From Candidatus Nitrosomarinus sp. (lineage in GTDB: Archaea; Thermoproteota; Nitrososphaeria; Nitrososphaerales; Nitrosopumilaceae): DNA of 22,473 bases. The stretch lies in contig REGF01000008.1 in NCBI GenBank assembly GCA_003702465.1, positions 1 through 22,473 of the forward strand, in the 5' to 3' direction. The position numbers and the translations under genes are program-made. Numbering within the stretch: the first letter of the stretch is position 1; each line of letters opens with the position of its first letter. The notes under the pieces are model-generated. The model was not told the origin of the DNA and made no database searches. It was given only the letters and a program-made list of their open reading frames with translations. Positions 7,939 to 14,682 of the stretch are shown here, piece after piece.

Positions 7939-8599
7939 GATTATCAATAAATTAAAGAGTAGGTCAAAAGGTAAAAAAACATTGGAACAAATTGAAAAAA
8001 GTATCTTATCAACAATTTACGTAAGTGAAATTACTGGAAAAAATCCAATAGAGAAAATTTTAGAAAATAAAATGGTCTCAGAAGAACAAATTTTAAAAAA
8101 AATGGACAAACTAATTCAAGAAAATCTAATAAATCAAGATAAAAAGACACTGACAGAAATTGGTAGAGGATCTTTGCGAGTTGTATTGGCAGGGGGGGTT
8201 TTTGACATTATACATCCTGGACATATTTCGACATTAAATGCAGCAAAAGCATTAGGAGATGTATTAGTTGTAGTTGTAGCAACAGATAACACAGCAGTAA
8301 AAATGAAAAAACGAAGACCAATTCACAGTCAAGAACAAAGACAGGAATTAGTTAATTCATTGGCCGTAGTAGACTTGTGTTTAATTGGACAAGAAAATGA
8401 TATTTTCAAAACAGTGAATTTAGTTAAACCACAAATAATTGCATTAGGTTATGATCAAGTTCATCAAGAGCAATTCATCACTGAAGGATGTAAAAAAATT
8501 CAATTAGATGCAAAAGTTGCAAGATTACAGTCACCTATTCCAGAAAGCTCCAGTTCTAAAATAGAAAAGGAATATGGAGAATCAATTCACGGAATTTAA
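7922..8599 (+). CDS. ribL: FAD synthase (RibL-like nucleotidyltransferase) with N-terminal winged helix
   Basis: Archaeal-type FMN adenylyltransferase that makes FAD from FMN and ATP. Seen: a nucleotidyltransferase core from about residue 85, with GGVFDIIHPGH (HxGH-type motif), KKRRPI with the basic phosphate-binding residues, EEQR-like SQEQRQELV, and IALGYDQ near the end, all RibL hallmarks. The first 80 or so residues form an apparent winged helix (EQIEKSILSTIYVSE, then a recognition-helix stretch and the LTEIGRG wing), unlike plain RibL of about 150 aa. Start is uncertain: TTG 7922 overlaps dphB by 17 bases, TTG 7982 would begin right at the winged helix, and the first in-frame ATG (8071) would cut through it. 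It converges with the riboflavin kinase, the stop codons overlapping by four bases. A glycerol-3-phosphate cytidylyltransferase role is less likely given the flavin neighbour. Confidence 0.82.
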   Translation: MNLKCKIINKLKSRSKGKKTLEQIEKSILSTIYVSEITGKNPIEKILENKMVSEEQILKKMDKLIQENLINQDKKTLTEIGRGSLRVVLAGGVFDIIHPGHISTLNAAKALGDVLVVVVATDNTAVKMKKRRPIHSQEQRQELVNSLAVVDLCLIGQENDIFKTVNLVKPQIIALGYDQVHQEQFITEGCKKIQLDAKVARLQSPIPESSSSKIEKEYGESIHGI

Positions 8600-9279
8600 T
8601 TATTTACATCAATTTTTATTGAAACTTTTGAACCATCCTTTAACTTATTATTTTTACGAATGCAAGTTTTAGAAATTAATTCAATTACAGATTCATCATG
8701 ATGTGTTCTTTCAAGAATTATTAATTGGCATTTAATCGAATTATTTAATTTAGCAGAAAAACACTTTACCCAACCATATGTTCTCTTTCCATCAGAAAAA
8801 CTTTTGATTTTTATTCCATCAAGTGTTTCAAATTGTTTAATCGCTTCTTGATGAATTTTTTTATCTAAACGAACATTTAGAGTTCCAGGAAATGGAACAT
8901 ATCCAATTTTGGATTTGAATTGTTTCGTATATCCTTTCAATCCCATATAATATGCACCTTCACCCATTCCAGAAACTAAAGTTCCTTGTAGATTAACAAT
9001 TGAAGGAGAAGAATCCAAACTTTTTTGAAGAAGAGAAGATAATTTTACAATTTCAGAATAACCTTTACCAGTAATTTTTACAGATAGATTTCTTCCACTA
9101 ATTATTCGATTGATGAATTTGTTTTGTTCTAATTCTAACAAATGCTTTGATGCAGCTTGTTGTGATTTATTGATATTTTTTCCTAAAGCAGAAGTTGTTA
9201 TTGTAACGTAATTGTATTTTGCTCCTTTTGATAATAGATAAGAGAGAGTTAAGAGGTGCTGAATTTTTAGTTCAGTCAT
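8596..9279 (-). CDS. ribK: CTP-dependent riboflavin kinase with N-terminal winged helix (RbkR type)
   Basis: Phosphorylates riboflavin to FMN with CTP, the step before FAD synthase. Seen: a C-terminal kinase domain over about residues 95-227 with GTLVSGMGEGAYYMGL, GYVPFPGTLNVRL and a RTHHD motif near the end, typical of the archaeal RibK cradle-loop barrel. The N-terminal 90 residues form a winged helix (LSYLLSKG, NKSQQAASKHLLELE as recognition helix, then VKITGKG). This two-part layout matches RbkR, described as a combined kinase and repressor of archaeal riboflavin genes. The ATG at 9279 lies eight bases after the dnaG stop, so it is probably co-transcribed with dnaG. Its own operator could not be located. 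Kinase assignment is strong; repressor activity is inference from the domain layout. Confidence 0.88.
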   Translation of the reverse strand: MTELKIQHLLTLSYLLSKGAKYNYVTITTSALGKNINKSQQAASKHLLELEQNKFINRIISGRNLSVKITGKGYSEIVKLSSLLQKSLDSSPSIVNLQGTLVSGMGEGAYYMGLKGYTKQFKSKIGYVPFPGTLNVRLDKKIHQEAIKQFETLDGIKIKSFSDGKRTYGWVKCFSAKLNNSIKCQLIILERTHHDESVIELISKTCIRKNNKLKDGSKVSIKIDVNN

Positions 9280-9287
9280 CTAAAATC

Positions 9288-10430
9288 CTAAGATACGCCT
9301 AAATCAGCGAATGTCTTTAGTGTCATGCCATCAGAGTTAGTTAATTTTGCAACTCTATGACCAATAACGCATTCAATTCCAGCATTTTTAGCACCTTCCA
9401 ATAATCTCTTGGTGATAATTCCATCTAATAGAAGATATTTGATGCCAGATTGAGAAGATAATTTACTTACCACTTCACTAATTGGAACTTTAAAGATTTC
9501 ATTTTGTTCACTGTCTAATGCAACTGCTTCTAAAGTTTCATTAAGATTTGGGAAAATTTTAGAGGCAACATCTGCAATAGATTGATCATCTTCACTTTTG
9601 AGGGATGGTGTAGGTTTTCCATTTTTAATTTCATCAACAACTGGTTGTAAAATTTCATCTAATCTTTGAGGAGTTAGTTCTTCTACTTCAACACCAGTAT
9701 CTGCTTGTAATTCATAATCAAGTGTTACAACAGATTTTAATTCTTTGAGAATAAAACCACCTGCTCTATCGCCATCAATAAATGCAACAACTGTATCTTT
9801 TTTAGAACATAATTCTTTAATGGATTCATCAATTTTTGCACCTTCAATTGCAAGGACATTATCATATCCTGCTCTCAACAAGTTAATGACGTCTGCTCTA
9901 CCTTCAACTAAAATAATCCAGTTTGAATCAAAGACTCCAGAACTACATGTTAATTTAGATGGTCCATAACTAGATAGTTTTCCAGAATCACCTTGGTGAA
10001 CATCATTTAACATTGTTTCACCTTCACTAACGGTTTTAGTTGCCCATTTTTGTTTAATTTCTTTTGCACGTTTTACAATGTCATCTTTCTTTGCTGCTCG
10101 AACATCATCAATTGCATCTAAAGTAAATTTACAATCAAATGGACCAACTTTATCAATACTTTCGATACCAGCTGCAATCAATGCACAAGTATCAATATCA
10201 GTGCTCATTGGAATTACAGCATTACCACTTGTAGTGTTAGATGTTGATTTAGCAATAACTTCAATACGTCCTACTTTTGAAACTCGTTGCAGTTCATTCA
10301 AATTCATCTCCGGGCCTAACAGTCCTTCTGTTTGGCCGAAGATGGCTCCGATTATATCTGCCCTTTCAACGAGCCCATCAACTTCATAGGAAAGTTTAAC
10401 GTGATATTTGACAATTCCTGATTGAGGCAT
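9288..10430 (-). CDS. dnaG: Archaeal DnaG-like primase (TOPRIM)
   Basis: Archaeal DnaG homologue of 380 aa. Seen: the archaeal N-terminal domain beginning SGIVKYHVKLSYEVDGLVERADIIGAIF-like (in part: DIIGAIFGQTEGLLG), then a TOPRIM domain over about residues 170-260 with the metal-site motifs VEGRAD and FIDGDRAGG, and a C-terminal region with EELTPQRLDEIL. In archaea this protein has primase activity and also associates with the RNA exosome, so a replication or RNA-decay role cannot be separated from sequence. A good Shine-Dalgarno sequence stands ten bases before the ATG. It is the first gene of a probable dnaG-ribK unit. Linking a primase/exosome subunit to a flavin kinase has no obvious functional logic. 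Confidence 0.92.
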   Translation of the reverse strand: MPQSGIVKYHVKLSYEVDGLVERADIIGAIFGQTEGLLGPEMNLNELQRVSKVGRIEVIAKSTSNTTSGNAVIPMSTDIDTCALIAAGIESIDKVGPFDCKFTLDAIDDVRAAKKDDIVKRAKEIKQKWATKTVSEGETMLNDVHQGDSGKLSSYGPSKLTCSSGVFDSNWIILVEGRADVINLLRAGYDNVLAIEGAKIDESIKELCSKKDTVVAFIDGDRAGGFILKELKSVVTLDYELQADTGVEVEELTPQRLDEILQPVVDEIKNGKPTPSLKSEDDQSIADVASKIFPNLNETLEAVALDSEQNEIFKVPISEVVSKLSSQSGIKYLLLDGIITKRLLEGAKNAGIECVIGHRVAKLTNSDGMTLKTFADLGVS

Positions 10431-10500
10431 AAATTATTCATCTCCTTTATCATGATATCATAAATTTCAATCTAGGATATATGAGGGTATCGCAATCAAC
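10431..10500 (-). promoter_or_regulatory. dnaG upstream region with Shine-Dalgarno and TATA-like sequence
   Basis: On the minus strand, AAAGGAGA (10441-10448) ends ten bases before the dnaG ATG at 10430 and is one of the clearest ribosome-binding sites in the window. This contrasts with the leaderless-looking genes around it. AT-rich TATA-like stretches further out (around 10459-10470 and 10477-10485) would give dnaG a short 5' leader. No riboswitch-like structure was recognised. Confidence 0.45.
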
Positions 10501-10520
10501 AAGAAATTTCAAACATAGTT

Positions 10521-10557
10521 TACACTAGGTGTAGTAAAAAATGAAAATAATGATTCT
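10521..10557 (-). terminator. Possible U-rich terminator and short hairpin after the A-type carrier gene
   Basis: Reading the minus strand past the stop of the Fe-S carrier gene, a T-rich run (10534-10551) is followed by a short perfect inverted repeat with five-base arms TACAC/GTGTA around a three-base loop (10521-10533). U-rich runs are the usual archaeal termination signal. The hairpin is small and lies after the U-run, not before, so it could equally be a protein-binding site. Confidence 0.25.
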
Positions 10558-10560
10558 GGT

Positions 10561-10911
10561 TTATTCAGTACTAAATGAGTGACCACATGAACAGGATTTT
10601 GTTACATTTGGATTATTAATTTTAAATCCAGATCCCATTAAGCTTTCAATATAGTCAACGTTTGCACCTTGTAAATGATCAACACTGTAACTATCAACTA
10701 AGAGTTTAACTCCATTTTCTTCAAGAACTAAATCATCTTCTTCTGGTGCTTTTTCAAAGCCCATTCCATAAGATAATCCAGAACAACCACCACCTTGAAC
10801 ATACACTCGTAAGTATTCAGGTGCTTCGGCTTCTTCTTTCATGAATTCTAGGATTTTCTCAGCTGCTTTTGCAGTAACTGTAACCATTTTTTGTGTTTGT
10901 TCAGTTGCCAT
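10561..10911 (-). CDS. A-type iron-sulfur carrier protein (IscA/ErpA/HesB family)
   Basis: Small protein of 116 aa that receives Fe-S clusters or iron and passes clusters to target enzymes. Seen: the three family cysteines in the GGGCSGLSYG motif (near residue 42) and the C-terminal SCSCGHSFS motif, with the usual spacing between them. Start: ATG 10911 is preferred over the in-frame TTG at 10920; a TATA-like box lies about 22-33 bases before it. It has its own promoter and no suf/isc genes next to it here. Known clients could include the many ferredoxin-type and radical enzymes of an ammonia-oxidising archaeon, but that is inference. IscA, ErpA and SufA cannot be told apart by sequence alone. 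Confidence 0.88.
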   Translation of the reverse strand: MATEQTQKMVTVTAKAAEKILEFMKEEAEAPEYLRVYVQGGGCSGLSYGMGFEKAPEEDDLVLEENGVKLLVDSYSVDHLQGANVDYIESLMGSGFKINNPNVTKSCSCGHSFSTE

Positions 10912-10931
10912 TATGATCAAAAGTCATTTTT

Positions 10932-10944
10932 AAATTATAATAAT
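10932..10944 (-). promoter_or_regulatory. TATA-like box of the A-type carrier gene
   Basis: On the minus strand the sequence TTATTATAATTTA ends about 21 bases before the ATG at 10911. Position and composition fit an archaeal TATA box for a leaderless mRNA, and this supports the ATG over the upstream TTG. Confidence 0.4.
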
Positions 10945-10980
10945 CTTTTCCCCTTGAACATACTAGTAAATCCATAGGCT

Positions 10981-11006
10981 CAAAAGATAATAAAAATAAA
11001 AAAGAG
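10981..11006 (-). terminator. U-rich terminator after the enoyl-CoA hydratase gene
   Basis: On the minus strand, a dozen bases beyond the hydratase stop, there is a run of T tracts (TTTTTT, TTTTT and TTTT separated by one to four bases) without a stable hairpin. This matches the oligo-U termination signals typical of archaea and separates the carbon-fixation genes from the Fe-S carrier gene. Confidence 0.5.
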
Positions 11007-11017
11007 ACTGAAATAGC

Positions 11018-11779
11018 TTATTTCTTGGATTTGTTTACAAATGCAGTCATTCTTTCTTGGCGATCCGGATGTGTAAAGCAATTTCTCCATGCAAGGAGTT
11101 CAATAGAAAGACCAGTATCAAGATCTGCATTTCTTCCTTTATTGATTGCAACTTTAGACATCTGAACACCCATTGTTGAACATCCAGCAATTTGTTGTGC
11201 CATTTTCAAAGCTTCTTCTTGTAGTGATGCAAGAGGAACTACATGGTTAACTAAACCAATTTCTTTTGCCTCATCAGCTTTGATCATTTTTCCAGTATAG
11301 ACAAGTTCTTTTGCCTTTGCTATTCCCACAATTCTCATTAATCTTTGTGTTCCACCCCATCCTGGAGGGATACCGATTGTTACTTCTGGTTGGCCTAATC
11401 TTGCAGTATCAGCTGCAATTCTAATATCACAAGACATTGCAAGTTCACAACCTCCACCTAATGCAAATCCATTGATTGCTGCAATTGTTGGTTGTTTAAC
11501 TAATTCTACAGTTGCAGTAACAAGTTGTCCAGTTTTTGCATATTCGACAGATTCATCTGCAGATATTTTTGACATGTATTCAATGTCAGCTCCTGCAGAA
11601 AATGCTTTTTCACCTTCACCAGTCAAAATGATAACTTTGACATTATCATCGTGATTGAGAGTTTCAAAAGTTTTGATTAGTTCCTTTGCAACATCAGTGT
11701 TCATTGCATTTAGTTTGTCAGGTCTGTTGATTTTGACAGTACAAATGCCATCAGAAGTTGATGTGGTAACTAGTGACAT
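11018..11779 (-). CDS. Enoyl-CoA hydratase family: 3-hydroxypropionyl-CoA dehydratase / crotonyl-CoA hydratase
   Basis: Crotonase-fold enzyme of 253 aa. Seen: the oxyanion-hole region AFSAGADIEYM near residues 59-69, ALGGGCELAMSCD with Glu112, and GQPEVTIGIPPGWGG with Glu132; both catalytic glutamates of true hydratases are present at the normal spacing of 20. Next to the ADP-forming 3-hydroxypropionyl-CoA synthetase, it matches the gene pair I recall as Nmar_1308/Nmar_1309 of Nitrosopumilus maritimus, where the hydratase is reported to act both on 3-hydroxypropionyl-CoA (to acryloyl-CoA) and on crotonyl-CoA in the HP/HB cycle. It lies 36 bases after the synthetase stop, so co-transcription is likely, though an ATTTAATTC element about 25 bases before its ATG could be an internal promoter. 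Family certain; the bifunctional role is by analogy. Confidence 0.85.
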   Translation of the reverse strand: MSLVTTSTSDGICTVKINRPDKLNAMNTDVAKELIKTFETLNHDDNVKVIILTGEGEKAFSAGADIEYMSKISADESVEYAKTGQLVTATVELVKQPTIAAINGFALGGGCELAMSCDIRIAADTARLGQPEVTIGIPPGWGGTQRLMRIVGIAKAKELVYTGKMIKADEAKEIGLVNHVVPLASLQEEALKMAQQIAGCSTMGVQMSKVAINKGRNADLDTGLSIELLAWRNCFTHPDRQERMTAFVNKSKK

Positions 11780-11815
11780 GAAAATTTGTCAAGTCATGCA
11801 AGAATTAAATGTTAT

Positions 11816-13933
11816 CTATTTTTTAGAAATTTTTCCCCATTGTTGGAGTGCAGATGCTGCTGCTACCCAAGTTCTGAGATCTTGATAAACTGGAACATTA
11901 TGTTTTTCAATTAATTTAATCATTTTTTCAGTGTATGGACCACCATTACCTCCACATAACAATGGCTTCTTTCTTTTCTTTTGGAAATCAGCTAAATGAT
12001 CAACTATTGTTTCTTCAAGTGGATCATCTTGGAATACAAACCATGGCATTGCAATATCAATATTCTTTTCATCCATAAATTGTTGAATTACAAATCTATA
12101 ATCTTCTGCAGTAGCACCACCGCCAACATCTGCTGGATTACCATTATGGATTGGGACAGCAGGTGGGAAATGTGCTTTCATTTTTTTAACATTTTGAGGA
12201 GATAATTTTCCAATTGCTAATCCGAATTTTTCCAATTGATCAATTCCGCCAATCATTGGACCTGCACCATTACTGGTCATAGCAACTTTGTTGCCTTTTG
12301 CAGCAGGTTGCCATGCTAATGCTTTGAGAACACCTGCTAATTCTTGATAACTATCAACTGAAATAATTCCTGCTTGTTTGAATGCACCCATAATTATGGC
12401 ATTTGAGCCACCTAGTGAACCTGTGTGAGATGCTGCTTGTTTTGCACCAGCAGCAGTTCTACCACTCTTCCAAATTACAATTGGTTTCTTTTTCTCTTTC
12501 ATAACACGTTTAGCAACATTAATGAATTTTCGTCCATCACCAAATCCTTCAACATATAATCCAATTACTTTGGTTTGAGGATCATTTGCAGCATACCAAA
12601 TCATATCTGCTTCATCAACATCAGAACGATTTCCGAAACTGATCATCTTTGATAATCCAAATACATCAGCACTTTCTAGCATACTAATTCCCATTGTACC
12701 ACTTTGTGAAAAGAATGCAACAGGACCTAATTGTGAACGAAGCATTCTTTCTTGTCCTTGGAATGCACAATCTAGACGATTTGCAGCATTAAACATTCCA
12801 ATACAGTTTGGACCAATAATTCTGATTTTGTGTTTTTTAGATAAACGTGCAACTTCTGCTTCATAATCGGCTCTTTCTCCACCAAGTTCTTTTCCTCCAC
12901 CTGAAACAATTACAACACTATGAACACCTTTCTTTGCACAATCCTCTAAAACTGGAGGAGTCATTGACAAATCTACTGAAACTACAACAAGGTCAACTTT
13001 TCCTGGAATATCTGCAACTGAAGGATAACATTTTTGCCCAAAGATTTTGTCAGCCTTTGGATTAATTGGATATACTTTTCCTTTAAAATCATAATTTACT
13101 AAACTATCTAAAATTGAATTTCCAATCTTGCCAGGTGTTGCAGATGCACCAACAAGTGCTACTGATTTTGGAGTAAAGAATGTCTCCATATCTGCAATGT
13201 TTGGTTTTGCTTTTGAGATAGAATTATTCTTTTTCTCTTTGTTTAGAATGATTTTTGCATCAACTACATAGTGAGATTTTGGATAAACAATTACTGGATT
13301 AAAGTCAATACTGTTAACATAATCTGCATTTTCAACACCTAGTTTTCCAATGTCTACCAACATTTTTGCAACTAGATTTGTGTCAATTGGTTCACTTCCT
13401 CTGAAACCTTTTAGAAGTTTTGAGCCCTTTAATTCATTTAACATGGATTTTGCATCAGAAGTGGTAATTGGGAGCATTCTAAATGCAACATCTTTCATAA
13501 CTTCTGTCATGATACCACCCATTCCAACCATTATGATTGGACCAAATTGAGAGTCATTTTGAATACCTACGATTAGTTCAACACCTTTTGGAACCATTTT
13601 CTCCAAAAGAATTCCTTTAACATCAACTCCTTTCTTTTTTGAAAGTCGTCCATACATGTCAGTAAAGGTCTTTTTTACATCATTGACATTATCTAATCCA
13701 ACTTTTACCCCACCAACATCAGTTTTGTGTAAGATTTGTGGAGATACAACTTTCATTACAAGTGGAAAACCAATTTTCTTTGCTTGTTTTGCAGCTTCTT
13801 CAGCAGAAGTTACTAATGCATAAGGTGGAACTTTAACGCCATAAGTTTTGAGAATAGATTTTGATAGTTCTTCGGTAATTACTTTGTGATCGGTTTGAAT
13901 AGTTTCATCAAAAATTTTCTTGACAGCAGCCAT
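11816..13933 (-). CDS. 3-hydroxypropionyl-CoA synthetase (ADP-forming), acyl-CoA synthetase of the NDP-forming family
   Basis: Activates 3-hydroxypropionate with CoA and ATP, releasing ADP and phosphate, in the thaumarchaeal HP/HB carbon-fixation cycle. Seen (numbered from the ATG): an ATP-grasp domain over about residues 20-230, a CoA-binding Rossmann domain from about 250 (SVALVGASATPGKIGNS), and succinyl-CoA-synthetase-like domains with GPNCIGMFN near 374-382, FFSQSGTMG near 407-415 and the phosphorylated-His motif ASHTGSLGG with His503. All parts sit in one 705-aa chain with ATP-grasp first. Start: ATG 13933 is preferred over the in-frame TTG at 13960, because a TATA box lies about 27-37 bases before that ATG. 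Saving one phosphoanhydride bond relative to AMP-forming ligases is the known basis of this cycle's efficiency. A 4-hydroxybutyrate synthetase paralogue is possible, but the hydratase neighbour points to the 3-HP enzyme. Confidence 0.85.
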   Translation of the reverse strand: MAAVKKIFDETIQTDHKVITEELSKSILKTYGVKVPPYALVTSAEEAAKQAKKIGFPLVMKVVSPQILHKTDVGGVKVGLDNVNDVKKTFTDMYGRLSKKKGVDVKGILLEKMVPKGVELIVGIQNDSQFGPIIMVGMGGIMTEVMKDVAFRMLPITTSDAKSMLNELKGSKLLKGFRGSEPIDTNLVAKMLVDIGKLGVENADYVNSIDFNPVIVYPKSHYVVDAKIILNKEKKNNSISKAKPNIADMETFFTPKSVALVGASATPGKIGNSILDSLVNYDFKGKVYPINPKADKIFGQKCYPSVADIPGKVDLVVVSVDLSMTPPVLEDCAKKGVHSVVIVSGGGKELGGERADYEAEVARLSKKHKIRIIGPNCIGMFNAANRLDCAFQGQERMLRSQLGPVAFFSQSGTMGISMLESADVFGLSKMISFGNRSDVDEADMIWYAANDPQTKVIGLYVEGFGDGRKFINVAKRVMKEKKKPIVIWKSGRTAAGAKQAASHTGSLGGSNAIIMGAFKQAGIISVDSYQELAGVLKALAWQPAAKGNKVAMTSNGAGPMIGGIDQLEKFGLAIGKLSPQNVKKMKAHFPPAVPIHNGNPADVGGGATAEDYRFVIQQFMDEKNIDIAMPWFVFQDDPLEETIVDHLADFQKKRKKPLLCGGNGGPYTEKMIKLIEKHNVPVYQDLRTWVAAASALQQWGKISKK

Positions 13934-13959
13934 TAGTCGATCGATGAAATCAAAACTCA

Positions 13960-13970
13960 ATATATTAAAC
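13960..13970 (-). promoter_or_regulatory. TATA box of the 3-hydroxypropionyl-CoA synthetase gene
   Basis: The minus-strand sequence GTTTAATATAT lies about 27-37 bases before ATG 13933. It sits in the short gap after the amidotransferase gene, so the carbon-fixation pair has its own promoter and does not depend only on read-through. The spacing also decides the start codon. Confidence 0.5.
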
Positions 13971-13975
13971 TTTGG

Positions 13976-14659
13976 TCAAAGCGAAAATTGTGATTTAAAA
14001 TTTTTGTAAAATGTTTCCATGTTAGATTTAACAGTGGAAATATTTCGATCAATATCTGAACGAATTTGCTGTGGATCAATATCAGGTATTTTATGCAATT
14101 TTTCTTCAGTTTTATCTAACCAGAGATTTACCATCTGTTCATTTACTTCAAGATGAAATTGGAGTCCAATTGCACTTTTGTATTGAAATGCTTGATTTTG
14201 ATAATTCTTAGAAAAAGCTAATCTAGTAGCACCTGAGGGCAAATCAAATGTGTCACCATGCCAATGAAATACAGAAAAAGGATTTTGGAATCCAGTAAAT
14301 AGTTTAGAATTATTAGAGATAGTCAAATCATGATAAAATCCAATCTCAGTAATTGGTCCTCTATATACAGAAGCACCAAAAGTTTTTGCAATTAATTGAG
14401 AACCTAAACAAATCCCCAATACAGGAATTGAATTTTCAACACAATTTTTAATTAATTTTTGTTCTTCAATCAAATAAGGCAAATCATCATTTGCACTTTC
14501 TGGAGCACCTAGAATTACTACAAATGAAAATTTTTTTTTAGGAATTTCTTCATGTTTTGCATGAACAGATGTGATATCAAATCCATCATTAGACAATAAG
14601 TTACCCAAATGCCCTGAACCTTCAATTCTAGTATTTTGTATAAGTAAAACTTCAGACAT
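13976..14659 (-). CDS. Class I glutamine amidotransferase (GMP-synthase-like), stand-alone
   Basis: GATase1-fold protein of 227 aa expected to hydrolyse glutamine and pass on ammonia, or to act as a peptidase-like relative. Seen: the nucleophile elbow GICLGSQ with Cys84, and QFHLEV with His169 and Glu171, so the catalytic triad is complete; the oxyanion segment GAPES is near residues 51-55. The fold ends near residue 190 and is followed by a helical tail of about 35 residues. No synthetase domain is fused or adjacent. It lies 23 bases after the glutamate dehydrogenase stop, so the two may be co-transcribed. The acceptor is unknown; YfeJ/GuaA-like GATase is the closest description I can give. 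The complete triad makes a dead enzyme unlikely. Confidence 0.8.
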   Translation of the reverse strand: MSEVLLIQNTRIEGSGHLGNLLSNDGFDITSVHAKHEEIPKKKFSFVVILGAPESANDDLPYLIEEQKLIKNCVENSIPVLGICLGSQLIAKTFGASVYRGPITEIGFYHDLTISNNSKLFTGFQNPFSVFHWHGDTFDLPSGATRLAFSKNYQNQAFQYKSAIGLQFHLEVNEQMVNLWLDKTEEKLHKIPDIDPQQIRSDIDRNISTVKSNMETFYKNFKSQFSL

Positions 14660-14682
14660 TAGGAAAATTAAAAATAATCAGA

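Noticed and set aside
9745..10389. Plus-strand open frames inside dnaG
   Set aside because: Antisense to conserved TOPRIM coding sequence, no ribosome site or promoter, no recognisable motif.
12847..13065. Plus-strand open frame rich in Leu, His and Gln inside the acyl-CoA synthetase gene
   Set aside because: Composition reflects the complementary strand of AT-rich codons; no independent evidence.
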